From positions 1-64,000 of the forward strand of contig NZ_BCNS01000095.1 of NCBI RefSeq assembly GCF_001528745.1: a stretch of DNA of 64,000 nt, given 5' to 3'. Below, piece after piece: positions 45,648-55,110 of this stretch. This stretch comes from Marinobacterium profundum (GTDB lineage Bacteria > Pseudomonadota > Gammaproteobacteria > Pseudomonadales > Balneatricaceae). Position 1 is the first letter of the stretch. Each line of letters opens with the position of its first letter. The position numbers and the translations under genes were made by a program. The notes beneath the pieces were generated by a model. The model was not told the origin of the DNA and did not search any database. It saw only the letters and a list, made by a program, of their open reading frames with translations.

Positions 45648-47513
45648 TCAATCGCCGCTGCCGGTCAGGCCGGCGTTGTCCGCCTGGGGGCTGCGGGCGG
45701 CCTGCTTGGCCGCCAGTTCCTTAAGGTGGCTATCTATGTCGCCGGCTTTAAGTGCCACTAGGGCTTGTTCCAGGCGACCGTTATGGCGGTATATGTAGAG
45801 CCCGCGCTCCAGTGCTTGCTGCGCCCGCTGATGATCTCCGATATGCACATAAGCGCCGGCGAGATCGTAGAACAGCTGAGTGTCAGGGGTGCGCTGCAGG
45901 TATTCCTTAGCCCAGGCGATAAAGCTCTTACTGTTTTGTTTGTCGTCCAGGCTATATCCAATATGCAGCGATTCCTTCATCAGCAGATAGGTGGCCTGAT
46001 TGGAGAAGTAAAGGTTGTTAATCGCGGGCTGGAGAAATTCGGAATACTGCCCGCGGCTCTTCATGTAATTGACGATGCCTGTGTTGGCCACCAGGCTGTG
46101 CAGCAAGAAGGTCGAGCCTGCCACCGGCATGATCAAGAGCAGGCCCGTGCAGAGGCCGTGTGCCGCCCGGGATAGCTTGAGGCCAAGGTATGCCGGACGC
46201 AGGCTGAAGGTCAGGTAGAGCAGGAATAACAGCAGGAACCAGTGGGGCGACGAGATATAAAATGGCAACTCGACCTGGGTGTGCAGCGCTATGGGCAGCA
46301 GCATGCCGGCCAGTAGCAGGCCGCGTTGCGAACCCAGGCGTACCAGGCGCCAGGCGATAGCGCCGGCGCAGAGCAGGATTCCGGCTACGGCCACAAGACC
46401 GCCTTCTACCAGCCAGAACAGTACCTCGTTGTGGGGGTGGGTATAACGAGGGCCCAGGTCAAGGTCAGGGTGATCATCTTGAAATTTGCCGCGTTCCTCC
46501 TGCCAGACGGTCTGAAAGCTGCCTAGGCCGTGTCCGAACATTGGTGCAGTGGCGATGGTATCCAGCGATATTTCATAAATCGAAAAGCGTATGTCGGCCT
46601 GGCCGCCCTGTTGCAGTCGTTCGATCTTGTTTAATGCTGAAGCTGACCCCTTTTCGACCTTTTCTGACAGCAGAAAGCTTGAACCCAGTAACAGCGATAC
46701 TCCCAGCGCCAGGGCGATGCCCTTGTGCTGGCGCAGGAAGTGGCGTCGTCCAGCGAGCGACATCAGCAGGCCCAGGGCACCGCCCAAAAGGCCTACACGG
46801 GAGCCGGTTGACAGCAGCACACCGCTGCATAGTACCAGGCCGGCATAGGGCAGGATGCGAATCAGCCAGGGTGCATGCAGGGCGCCCGGTCGGGTCGCGA
46901 GATAGACTGCCACGGGGAGGCCTGTGGCCAGATAGCTTGCCGCCAGGTTGATCTGCTGAAAAATGGCGATGGGTTGGCTGTTACTGGCGATCGGCACCAG
47001 GACGCTGAAAAAAGGTAGCTGTTGCAGCTGAACCCAGCCGATCAGGGCCTGTAGCATGATGCCGCAAAAAATCAGAGCCAGAGCCAGGTCCTCATGCCTG
47101 CGCTGCAGGCGAAACTGGAACAGGGCAATAAAGAATCCGAAGCCCCCTAATACGTAGCCCAGACGCATCAGCCATTCGGACGGATTGTTAACGCCGGTAA
47201 CAAAACCGCTGATCAGAAAGCCAGCGGGCAGGGCAAAGAGGGCGAGTGCATAGCGCGGCAGCACCAGCTGTAGCCTTCGCAGCGCAAACAGCAGGCCTGT
47301 GGCAATGACGAAAAGTGCCGCGATCCAGGTGGAGGCGTTGTAGGGTAAATGCAAGCCTTCGCCGCCCATGTTTTGCTGATAGTACAGCGGCGCGGCCAGT
47401 GCCAGCAGGCTGAACAGAACAAAAAACAGCGTTTGCGGACGCCGCATTGATGGATCCCGTTCGAGCCTGAACGTAAAGGGCGAGGTGCGTGTGGCGCTGG
47501 AGTTAGGCGGCAT
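45648..47513 (-). CDS. PglL-type O-oligosaccharyltransferase / O-antigen ligase family protein
   Basis: 621 aa. About twelve transmembrane helices, with the large periplasmic loop carrying the Wzy_C motif YTHPHNEVLFWLVEGG near 365-380, and a C-terminal periplasmic tail with TPR-like helices (about 540-600). This domain order (PglL_A, Wzy_C, DUF3366-like) marks bacterial O-linked protein glycosyltransferases that modify pilins or secreted proteins; WaaL-type ligases are the alternative. No pilin or glycan gene is beside it. AGGA precedes the ATG. Confidence 0.85.
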   Translation of the reverse strand: MPPNSSATRTSPFTFRLERDPSMRRPQTLFFVLFSLLALAAPLYYQQNMGGEGLHLPYNASTWIAALFVIATGLLFALRRLQLVLPRYALALFALPAGFLISGFVTGVNNPSEWLMRLGYVLGGFGFFIALFQFRLQRRHEDLALALIFCGIMLQALIGWVQLQQLPFFSVLVPIASNSQPIAIFQQINLAASYLATGLPVAVYLATRPGALHAPWLIRILPYAGLVLCSGVLLSTGSRVGLLGGALGLLMSLAGRRHFLRQHKGIALALGVSLLLGSSFLLSEKVEKGSASALNKIERLQQGGQADIRFSIYEISLDTIATAPMFGHGLGSFQTVWQEERGKFQDDHPDLDLGPRYTHPHNEVLFWLVEGGLVAVAGILLCAGAIAWRLVRLGSQRGLLLAGMLLPIALHTQVELPFYISSPHWFLLLFLLYLTFSLRPAYLGLKLSRAAHGLCTGLLLIMPVAGSTFLLHSLVANTGIVNYMKSRGQYSEFLQPAINNLYFSNQATYLLMKESLHIGYSLDDKQNSKSFIAWAKEYLQRTPDTQLFYDLAGAYVHIGDHQRAQQALERGLYIYRHNGRLEQALVALKAGDIDSHLKELAAKQAARSPQADNAGLTGSGD

Positions 47514-47607
47514 GGAGCTTTCCTGGCTGAATGGCTAGCAGCCTTTCGGACTAGGCCGATCGTAGCGAGGGAAAGACCGATTTACAGCAATTCTGAGCTC
47601 TTTTGAG

Positions 47608-47704
47608 GCGAATAGTAGTTCTATTTAACAAAAAAAGAGTACATAAAATGATCAAATTCGGCTTTTTCGCAGCAGATCAATACTAAGTCTGACAGGCTGG
47701 CTAG
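47608..47704. repeat. Dispersed intergenic repeat, copy B
   Basis: Second copy of the element at 1-158, lacking the 63-bp hairpin insert. It lies in the 257-bp gap between the PglL-type gene and the hydrolase gene and ends in ggctggctag, where copy A is followed by the MITE-like element. Just past it, gcatttcgctatg faintly resembles the left end of that element. It may hold the hydrolase promoter; no known motif was recognised. Confidence 0.6.
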
Positions 47705-47770
47705 GTGATGGTAACGCATTTCGCTATGCTGGGCGCATTCTGCACGGACAAAAAGGATGAAGCAAAGCGA

Positions 47771-48628
47771 ATGTATAGTTGCCGAAATTTTGAAGTGCAC
47801 GGACGCCGCCTGGCCGTCATGGAGTGGGGTGATTCGTCTGCGGTGCCTGTGATCGCGTTGCACGGCTGGCTAGATAACGCAGCTACCTTCATGCAACTGG
47901 CACCGCTGTTATCGGGTGTGCGCCTGATTGCCATCGATATGGCCGGCCACGGCGCGTCGGGGCATCGCCCGTCAGGTTCGCCCTACTATATCTGGGACAA
48001 TGTCGCGGACGTGCTGGCTGTTGCCGATCAGCTTGGCGTTGCGCGTTTCAGTGTGCTCGGGCATTCGATGGGTGCAGGTGTGGCGATGATGCTGGCAGCC
48101 TGTGTACCTGATCGGGTGGCGCAACTGTTTCTGATCGAGGGGTTGGCGCCGCTGGTGTACGAGGCTGAGAAACTGCCGAGCCTGATGGCTGAGGCGCTGA
48201 ACAAGCAGCGGCGGCTCGGGCGCAGGACGCTGCGCCCCTATGACAGCTTCGAGCAGGCAGTTGAGGCGCGGGTCAATGGTCGCTGGCCTGTAAGTCGAGA
48301 GGCAGCGCAGTGGCTGGTGGAACGGGGGCTTGAACGTTGCTCCGGTGGCTGGCGCTGGCGCAGTGATTCTGCCTTGCTGCTGCCCTCTGTGGTGCGGTTG
48401 AGCGAGGCCCAGGTTGAAGCTTTTCTGCTGGCTGTCAGGGCGCCGGTGGAGCTGGTGCTGGGGGATGAGGGTATTGACCCTGCGCGCATGCAGCGTCTGT
48501 TGCCGTTGCTGACGGATGCGCGGCTGCATGTGTTGGCGGGCAATCATCATCTGCACCTGGAGGCGGGTGCCGCCGCAGAGATTGCTACACTGATTATCAA
48601 TAGCTTGCGAAAACCCTGTATGCATTGA
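47771..48628 (+). CDS. Alpha/beta-fold hydrolase
   Basis: 285 aa from the ATG at 47771. Classic fold: oxyanion HGWLDNAATF near 32, GHGASG near 64, nucleophile elbow GHSMGAG near 97, a late aspartate in LGDEGIDPAR and a histidine in AGNHHLHLE near 262. It resembles MhpC/serine-hydrolase-like proteins near human SERHL; the substrate is unknown. A 22-residue longer frame starts at 47705 inside the repeat region and is less likely. Confidence 0.85.
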   Translation: MYSCRNFEVHGRRLAVMEWGDSSAVPVIALHGWLDNAATFMQLAPLLSGVRLIAIDMAGHGASGHRPSGSPYYIWDNVADVLAVADQLGVARFSVLGHSMGAGVAMMLAACVPDRVAQLFLIEGLAPLVYEAEKLPSLMAEALNKQRRLGRRTLRPYDSFEQAVEARVNGRWPVSREAAQWLVERGLERCSGGWRWRSDSALLLPSVVRLSEAQVEAFLLAVRAPVELVLGDEGIDPARMQRLLPLLTDARLHVLAGNHHLHLEAGAAAEIATLIINSLRKPCMH

Positions 48629-48827
48629 ATAGGTGCGCGGGTCCGCTTTAAGGTAGCGGCGGGTGTTAATGTGAGCGCTTTGGCGTTTGGCTTGTTGATC
48701 CTCTGGCGGCCGGGCTTTAGGCTGCGCCTGTAGCTTTTCGCGCTTCAATGCCGCAGGGTGTGGGGTAACAAGGTGCTGCGACCACCGCCGCAACCGGTCT
48801 GTATGTTGAATTGAATGGAGTCTGACC

Positions 48828-49682
48828 GTGCTGAGAAAAACCTGTGTGATGCTGGCTGGCCTGTTACTGTCCTGTGCCGTTCTGGCGGAGCCGGATGTTG
48901 AGGGGGCGTCTGATTTTGGGCAGTTCAAGCGCTTCCCGCTGTCCTGGATCGAGAGCTATCAGCAGAGGCCGACGCCGGAGTATCTGTTGATGCTGTCCGA
49001 GCTCAAAAAGGCCAACAATATTGTGGTGGCTGACAAGCGCAAAGCGCTTGAGGGCGAACTTACCCGCATTACTTATCGTATTCCCGATACGCATCAGCCC
49101 AGCGATGCCTTCGAGCATTTCCGTGCCCAGTTGATGACACAGGGCGCCGAGGTGCTGTTCCAGTGCAAGGGGCGGGACTGTGGCAGCAGTCATTACTGGG
49201 CCAATGATTTTTTCGGTATTGCACAGCTTTACGGATTGGATCGTACCCAGGTTTATATGGCGGCGCGTCTGGGGACCGATTACCTGGCGCTCTATGCCGT
49301 GCAACGTGGCAACAGGCGCGTGTATCTGCAACTTGATGTCGTGTCTGTCACCGGTGGCAGTGAGCTGGTACAGCAGCTAAAGGCGGCGGGTTTTGCGACC
49401 CTGCCGATGGATCCGGCCACGCCGCTGGATGTGGTTGACCCGCTGGTGCAGCTGCTGGCGGAATTCGAACCTGCCGAGGCGTTCTGGCTGGTGCTGCATC
49501 AGCAGGGGAGCGATGCGCAGGAGGCACTCGCGCAATCCGGAGCCATGGCGCAGCAGATCGAGACGGCTGTGCGCAGTGCCGGTGTTGAAAATGTACAGGG
49601 CTTTGGCGTGGGGCCCTTGGTGCCAACGGTACTGGCGGGCCGAAAGGGGGCGCTGGTCGTGATTCGATCCGCGGCGCAGTAA
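48828..49682 (+). CDS. DUF4892 family periplasmic protein
   Basis: 284 aa with GTG start at 48828. A signal peptide (about 1-20, VLAEPDVEG cleavage region) precedes a domain seen in DUF4892 proteins, with PLSWIES, ITYRIPDTHQPSDAFEHF and FQCKGRDCGSSHYWANDFF, where two cysteines could pair. Near the C-terminus a part resembles an OmpA-like domain weakly. Function unknown. Its stop overlaps the ATG of the patatin gene by one base (TAATG). Confidence 0.82.
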   Translation: MLRKTCVMLAGLLLSCAVLAEPDVEGASDFGQFKRFPLSWIESYQQRPTPEYLLMLSELKKANNIVVADKRKALEGELTRITYRIPDTHQPSDAFEHFRAQLMTQGAEVLFQCKGRDCGSSHYWANDFFGIAQLYGLDRTQVYMAARLGTDYLALYAVQRGNRRVYLQLDVVSVTGGSELVQQLKAAGFATLPMDPATPLDVVDPLVQLLAEFEPAEAFWLVLHQQGSDAQEALAQSGAMAQQIETAVRSAGVENVQGFGVGPLVPTVLAGRKGALVVIRSAAQ

Positions 49683-50602
49683 TGGAACGCAAGGTCAGCG
49701 TTTCCCTGGCGCTGGGCAGTGGCGGTGCCCGAGGTTACGCCCATATCGGGGTGATCGAGGAGCTGGTACGTCGCGGATACCATATCAAGGCGATCGCCGG
49801 CAGCTCGATGGGTGCGCTGGTGGGGGGCATGTATGCTGCCGGTGCGCTGGAGCCCTATCGGGACTGGGTGTCGGGCCTGACGCGAATGGATATTCTGCGC
49901 CTGATGGATGTGACTTTCAGCCGCGGTGCCATTCGTGGCGACAAGGTGTTTGCCAGGCTGCGTGAGTTTGCGGGGGATCCTGATATTGAAAGTCTGCCGC
50001 TGAGCTTTACTGCCGTGGCGACGGATTTGTCACACCAGAAGGAAGTCTGGTTTCAGAAAGGCTCACTCATGAGCGCTATTCGTGCATCGGCGGCGGTGCC
50101 TGGTTTTTTTACTCCAGTGGTGACCGATAACCGCGTGCTGGTGGATGGCGGCGTGCTGAATCCGCTGCCCATAGTCCCGACCGTCGCAGCCCATGCCGAC
50201 CTCATAGTGGCTGTTGATCTGAATACCAGTCGTTACCGTTTGCCTGTGGTGGATATGCCACAGAATGCCTTTCTGGATCATAGCGGTCATGGTGATGATG
50301 GCGAACTTCAATCCGAAGTTTCGGTCGCTGCAGGTGGCGCTGCGGCCAATGGTACTGGCGAAAAGGCGCGTTTTGGCGGGCGGTTCGATATTCTGCTGAG
50401 CTCGGTGGAGGTGATGCAGAGTGCGCTGAGTGAATACAAAATTGCGGGTTATCCACCGGATCTGAGTATTACTATTCCCAAGGAAGTCTGCAGTTTCTAT
50501 GAGTTTCACCGCGCTGAGGAGTTGATCGAAATTGGCCGGCAGATAGCGCGGGAGCGGCTATCTGCGATGGAGCAGGGCAGGCTGACGCTGTCCCATGGCT
50601 GA
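49682..50602 (+). CDS. Patatin-like phospholipase family protein (RssA-like)
   Basis: 306 aa. Oxyanion loop GSGGARGYAHIG near residue 11, nucleophile in AGSSMGALVGG near 40, and catalytic aspartate in VDGGVLNPLP near 155, the Ser-Asp dyad of patatins. The length and sequence suit the bacterial RssA group. No signal peptide, so it is probably cytoplasmic or membrane-associated. It is translationally coupled to the DUF4892 gene. Confidence 0.92.
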   Translation: MERKVSVSLALGSGGARGYAHIGVIEELVRRGYHIKAIAGSSMGALVGGMYAAGALEPYRDWVSGLTRMDILRLMDVTFSRGAIRGDKVFARLREFAGDPDIESLPLSFTAVATDLSHQKEVWFQKGSLMSAIRASAAVPGFFTPVVTDNRVLVDGGVLNPLPIVPTVAAHADLIVAVDLNTSRYRLPVVDMPQNAFLDHSGHGDDGELQSEVSVAAGGAAANGTGEKARFGGRFDILLSSVEVMQSALSEYKIAGYPPDLSITIPKEVCSFYEFHRAEELIEIGRQIARERLSAMEQGRLTLSHG

Positions 50603-50624
50603 TCGCTGATCTAAGCTGTGTCTG

Positions 50625-51167
50625 TTAGCTGCGAATGAGCGACATGAATTCGTTGCGAGTGGCCAGGCTGTCTCGAAACGAACCCAGCATCATCGAGGTT
50701 TTCATGCTGGCGTTCTGCTTCTCGACACCGCGCATCATCATGCACATATGCTGGGCCTCAATCACCACGCCGACTCCGGCGGCGTTCGTCACCTGCATTA
50801 TGGCCTCGGCGATCTGTTTGGTCATGTTTTCCTGAATTTGCAGCCTGCGGGCAAACATGTCGACGATGCGGGCGATTTTGGAGAGCCCTATCACGCGGCC
50901 CTGGGGTATGTAGGCTACATGGGCCTTGCCGATAAAGGGCAGCAGGTGGTGTTCGCACATGGAGTAGAGCTCGATGTCCTTCACCAGCACCATTTCGCTG
51001 TTGTCCGATGGAAAGAGTGCGCCGTTGACCACAGTGTCCAGTGATTGCTCGTAGCCGCGGGTAAGAAATTTCATGGCTTTGGCCGCCCGCGCTGGCGTGT
51101 CCTTAAGGCCCTCGCGATTGATATCTTCTCCCAGTGCCTCAATGATCCGTGCGTATTCCTGTTCCAT
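50625..51167 (-). CDS. folE: GTP cyclohydrolase I (type IA)
   Basis: 180 aa. Converts GTP to 7,8-dihydroneopterin triphosphate, the first step of folate synthesis. The zinc ligands are visible in MCEHHLLPF near 72 and the later CMMMRGV near 142. [20 protein letters not shown] is the family signature. GGGAGG precedes the ATG. It is encoded after the Smr gene, as in Pseudomonas. Confidence 0.96.
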   Translation of the reverse strand: MEQEYARIIEALGEDINREGLKDTPARAAKAMKFLTRGYEQSLDTVVNGALFPSDNSEMVLVKDIELYSMCEHHLLPFIGKAHVAYIPQGRVIGLSKIARIVDMFARRLQIQENMTKQIAEAIMQVTNAAGVGVVIEAQHMCMMMRGVEKQNASMKTSMMLGSFRDSLATRNEFMSLIRS

Positions 51168-51210
51168 GCTGCCTCCCGGGACCCGTATGATCTGTCGCTG
51201 CTATCAGCTA

Positions 51211-51783
51211 TCAGGGTAAACCACTTTTCCCGCTCTTGCGTTTTAGCAGTACATAGAGCGCGCCGGTGCCGCCATCTTTCGGCTGGGCCGAGCAGAACGC
51301 CATGACGCCGTGGAGCTGGCGTAGCCAATCGTTGACCAGCGATTTGAGAATCGGGTGGGCGCCGGCCTGGGAGTAGGCCTTGCCATGCACCACCAGCAGC
51401 ACGCGCACCTGTTGGCGCAGGCCATCGTGGATAAAGCGGCACAGTTCGTCCCGCGCCTTATCTACTGTCATGCCATGCAGATCGAGCCCCTGTTCCCAGG
51501 GAATATGTCCCTTGCGCAGGCGTTTCATCAGGCCAATCTGGATGCCGGGGGCGGCGAAGAGCAGTTCATCGCTGGACTCGACGATCTCGGCGGCTTCGCT
51601 GGAAAGGCCGTCGATAACCTGTCGGGTTTCACGGGTGGCGGCGGCGCGCTTGTAGTCAAGGCTCTGCTGATCGGAGGCTGGACGGCCGATATCGGCGCGG
51701 TCGTGCTGGTGACGATTCACGTCCTGCATCAGGTTTTCGAATGAAATCACTGAGTCATCAGCGGGAAGCTTGTGGTCTGACAT
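51211..51783 (-). CDS. smrB: Smr domain protein (SmrB/YfcN type)
   Basis: 190 aa. The disordered, charged N-terminal half precedes the Smr domain (about 95-185) with LDLHGMTVDKARDEL and VVHGKAY near 140, the two hallmark strands, then AQPKDGGTGALYVLLKR. In E. coli SmrB cleaves mRNA at collided ribosomes, which this length and layout fit. It is divergent from prmB with a 119-bp gap. Confidence 0.9.
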   Translation of the reverse strand: MSDHKLPADDSVISFENLMQDVNRHQHDRADIGRPASDQQSLDYKRAAATRETRQVIDGLSSEAAEIVESSDELLFAAPGIQIGLMKRLRKGHIPWEQGLDLHGMTVDKARDELCRFIHDGLRQQVRVLLVVHGKAYSQAGAHPILKSLVNDWLRQLHGVMAFCSAQPKDGGTGALYVLLKRKSGKSGLP

Positions 51784-51902
51784 GGCGTCACTTCAATATT
51801 TTCATTAACATAGGCGCCTTTGGAGCACCGCTTTGGATATTGGGTCTGAGCGCTGTGGTCGCTATGGTGCGGCACAAACTCCCCTCTATTATCGGTTTTG
51901 GA

Positions 51903-52817
51903 ATGAGCATCGATCAAGAACAGGTTGTAAATGAGCTGTATACGATACGTGATTTTGTCCGCTGGAGTCTGAGTCAGTTCAGTCGCGAGCAGGTATTTTT
52001 CGGTCACGGCACGGACAATGCGTGGGATGAAGCGGTTCAGCTGGTGCTGGGGGCCATTGATCTGCCCTGGGATACCAATCCTGCGGTGATGGATGCGCGC
52101 CTGACGTACGGTGAGCGCAAACGCGTGGTGGAGTTCCTGCGCCTGCGCGTCGAAGAGCGCAAACCCTTGCCTTATGTAATCGGTGAGGCCTGGTATCTGG
52201 GCATGCCATTTTATGTCAACGAGAACGTGCTGATACCGCGTTCGCCCATTGCCGAGCTGATACAGGCGCGCTTTTCACCCTGGCTGCGGCCTGGGCCTGT
52301 TGAACGTATTCTGGATCTGTGCGCCGGCAGTGGCTGCATTGGTATTGGCTGTGCCGACGTATTCGAGGAAGCCGAAGTCGACCTTGTGGATGTGTCTGTC
52401 GAGGCGCTGGAAGTGGCGGCACGCAATGTTACCCGCCATGGACTGGAAGATCGCGTCAATGTGATCCAGAGCGATCTGTTCAGTTCGTTGCAAGGACGCA
52501 GCTATGATCTGATTGTCAGCAATCCGCCCTATGTGGATGCGGCCGACTATGCTTGCATGCCGGCCGAGTTTGGTCACGAGCCCGAACTGGCGCTGACCTC
52601 CGGCGAAGATGGGCTGGACATTACCCGCAATATCTTGCGCCAGGCCTGTGAGTTTCTGCGCGAAGACGGCCTGCTGGTGGTGGAAGTCGGCAACAGCGAG
52701 GTGCACCTGATGGCGGAATTCCCCCAGGTACCACTGATCTGGGTTGAGCTTGAGCATGGCAACGGTGTCTTTGCGATCACGGCCAAAGACCTGCGACAGT
52801 ACCGCGATTTCTTCTGA
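51903..52817 (+). CDS. prmB: 50S ribosomal protein L3 N5-glutamine methyltransferase PrmB
   Basis: 304 aa from the ATG at 51903. SAM-dependent methyltransferase with the Rossmann motif LDLCAGSGCIGIG near 140 and the glutamine-binding NPPYVD near 204, where NPPY is diagnostic. Sequence and the neighbouring aroC distinguish it from PrmC/HemK. It methylates ribosomal protein L3. The ribosome site is weak. Confidence 0.95.
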   Translation: MSIDQEQVVNELYTIRDFVRWSLSQFSREQVFFGHGTDNAWDEAVQLVLGAIDLPWDTNPAVMDARLTYGERKRVVEFLRLRVEERKPLPYVIGEAWYLGMPFYVNENVLIPRSPIAELIQARFSPWLRPGPVERILDLCAGSGCIGIGCADVFEEAEVDLVDVSVEALEVAARNVTRHGLEDRVNVIQSDLFSSLQGRSYDLIVSNPPYVDAADYACMPAEFGHEPELALTSGEDGLDITRNILRQACEFLREDGLLVVEVGNSEVHLMAEFPQVPLIWVELEHGNGVFAITAKDLRQYRDFF

Positions 52818-52970
52818 GGCTTTGGCTGCTGCGCCTGGCAGTCTGTCGGACAGGCTGCTAACAGGCCAGGAGACGCAGAGTACGTTTAATTTATCACCAG
52901 GCGCGGCCAGGGTTGTCGGTTTTTAACCGGCAGCGGGGCAGTGTCCGGGTTTGCTGTGACAGGAACACAT

Positions 52971-54062
52971 ATGTCTGGAAATAGTTTCGGTAAGCTGTTT
53001 ACGGTGTCCACCTTTGGCGAAAGTCACGGTCCGGCACTGGGGTGTGTGGTCGATGGTTGCCCGCCGGGAATCGAACTGTGTGAGGCCGACCTGCAGGGCG
53101 ACCTGGATAGGCGCAAGCCTGGCACCTCGCGCCACACTACGCAGCGGCGCGAGCCCGATCAGGTGCGCATTCTCTCCGGTGTTTTCGAGGGTCGTACCAC
53201 AGGCACGCCCATCGGGTTGCTGATTGAGAACACCGATCAGCGCTCCAAGGATTACTCCAATATCGCGGATACTTTCCGTCCGGCCCACGCTGACTATGTC
53301 TACAGCCACAAGTACGGCTTTCGCGATTACCGCGGTGGCGGTCGTTCTTCTGCGCGGGAAACCGCTATGCGCGTGGCGGCCGGCGGCATTGCGCGCAAGT
53401 TTCTTGCCAGCAAGGGTATCGAGGTTGCCGGATACCTGAGTCAGCTTGGGCCCATTCGCATCGATGAGCAGCGTTTTGACTGGGCAGAGGTTGCCCGCAA
53501 CCCGTTTTTCAGCCCGGATGCCGAGGCTGCCGCGCGCATGGAAGTCTACATGGATGAACTGCGCAAAGAGGGCAACTCCATTGGTGCACGCATTTCAGTG
53601 GTTGCACGCAATGTGCCCGTGGGGCTGGGCGAACCGATCTTTGACCGGCTGGATGCGGATCTGGCCCATGCCCTGATGAGCATCAATGCCGTCAAGGGTG
53701 TTGAGATCGGTGATGGCTTTGCCGTGGTGGAGCAGAAGGGTACCGAGCACCGTGATGAGATGACGCCCGAAGGGTTTCTGTCGAATCACGCTGGCGGCGT
53801 GCTGGGCGGAATTTCCACCGGACAGGACATTATTGCCCATATAGCGCTCAAGCCGACATCGAGTCTGCGTCTGCCGGGGCGCAGCATCAATGCCCAGGGA
53901 GAAGCGATTGAGGTTGTTACCAAGGGGCGGCATGACCCCTGCGTTGGTATCCGTGCGACACCCATCGCCGAGGCCATGATGGCCATAGTGCTGATGGATC
54001 ACTACCTGCGGAACCGTGGGCAGAACGCGGACGTCACGACAAGCGTGCCTGTTTTACGCTAA
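52971..54062 (+). CDS. aroC: Chorismate synthase
   Basis: 363 aa from the ATG at 52971 with AGGAA before it. Catalyses the last shikimate step, EPSP to chorismate, with reduced FMN. Signatures [18 protein letters not shown] near 17, the basic [26 protein letters not shown] near 123 and the C-terminal [12 protein letters not shown]. It lies downstream of prmB, as in Pseudomonas. Confidence 0.98.
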   Translation: MSGNSFGKLFTVSTFGESHGPALGCVVDGCPPGIELCEADLQGDLDRRKPGTSRHTTQRREPDQVRILSGVFEGRTTGTPIGLLIENTDQRSKDYSNIADTFRPAHADYVYSHKYGFRDYRGGGRSSARETAMRVAAGGIARKFLASKGIEVAGYLSQLGPIRIDEQRFDWAEVARNPFFSPDAEAAARMEVYMDELRKEGNSIGARISVVARNVPVGLGEPIFDRLDADLAHALMSINAVKGVEIGDGFAVVEQKGTEHRDEMTPEGFLSNHAGGVLGGISTGQDIIAHIALKPTSSLRLPGRSINAQGEAIEVVTKGRHDPCVGIRATPIAEAMMAIVLMDHYLRNRGQNADVTTSVPVLR

Positions 54063-54150
54063 AAGAGCACCGCCAGAGGCTGTCTGGTGTTTTGAGAGAG
54101 CGGTCGCCGGCGGCGGCCAAAGCAATCGTATTAAAGGGTTTTGCAAAGAG

Positions 54151-55005
54151 ATGACTTCGAATTACGCCGAAAAACTGTATGACGGCTATGGCCAGAGCTT
54201 TGAGATTGAAGAAGTGCTGTTTGAACAGCAAACCGACTCCTGGCATCTGATCATTTTCCGCAACAAGAAATTCGGGACAGTGATGGCGCTGGACGGCATC
54301 ATTCAGACCACCGAAAAAGATGAGTTCGTCTACCACGAGATGCTGACCCATGTGCCGCTGATTGCCCATGGTGCTGCCAAGCGCGTGCTGATTATCGGTG
54401 GTGGCGATGGCGGCATCCTGCGCGAAGTCCTGAAGCATCAGGGCGTTGAACATGTGACTCAAGTCGAGATTGACCAGGCCGTGATCGACATGTGCAAAAC
54501 CTACCTGCCGAATCACTCCCAGGGCGCCTTTGATGATGCCCGTGCCAATATAGTGATTGCCGACGGTATCGAGTTTGTGCAGCAGACCGACGAGAAGTTC
54601 GATGTCATTATTTCCGACTGCACCGACCCTGTCGGACCCGGTGAAGTGCTGTTCTCCAGCGCCTTCTATGAAGGCTGCAAGCGCTGCCTCAACGACGGTG
54701 GTGTCTTTGTGGCGCAAAATGGTGTGGCTTACATGCAGGTAGAGGAAGTGTTGACGACCCGCCGTCGCCTGAGCCCGTACTTCAAGGATCAGACATTCTA
54801 CTGTGCCGCGGTACCGACCTATATTGGTGGCAACATGACCCTGGCCTGGGGCTCGGATAACGCCAGTCTGCCCTCGCAGCCGCTGGATTTGATCGAGCAG
54901 CGCTTCGCAGCATCGGGTATCAAGACCCGTTACTACAATCCGGCGATGCACTGCGGCAGCTTTGCCTTGCCACAGTTTGTTGTTGATGCCCTCAAGGACG
55001 CCTGA
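54151..55005 (+). CDS. speE: Spermidine synthase
   Basis: 284 aa from the ATG at 54151. Transfers aminopropyl from decarboxylated SAM to putrescine. Core: [19 protein letters not shown] near 42, the decarboxylated-SAM motif [18 protein letters not shown] near 79, and the catalytic aspartate region [13 protein letters not shown] near 156. No speD gene is adjacent. The RBS-like AAAGGG is 12 bases before the ATG. Confidence 0.96.
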   Translation: MTSNYAEKLYDGYGQSFEIEEVLFEQQTDSWHLIIFRNKKFGTVMALDGIIQTTEKDEFVYHEMLTHVPLIAHGAAKRVLIIGGGDGGILREVLKHQGVEHVTQVEIDQAVIDMCKTYLPNHSQGAFDDARANIVIADGIEFVQQTDEKFDVIISDCTDPVGPGEVLFSSAFYEGCKRCLNDGGVFVAQNGVAYMQVEEVLTTRRRLSPYFKDQTFYCAAVPTYIGGNMTLAWGSDNASLPSQPLDLIEQRFAASGIKTRYYNPAMHCGSFALPQFVVDALKDA

Positions 55006-55110
55006 TAGCGTTCCTTGCTGCGGGTCCCCCGTTGGTGGGGATTCGCAGTCAATGCGTTACCTGAATGCTTCAGTGGGCTGCTCAGGCCCTGGCAGGCAAG
55101 TTTGGCACTA

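Noticed and set aside
55015-55110. Extended N-terminus of the MFS transporter
   Set aside because: The extra 32 residues are not typical for the family; the ATG at 55111 fits the conserved first helix.
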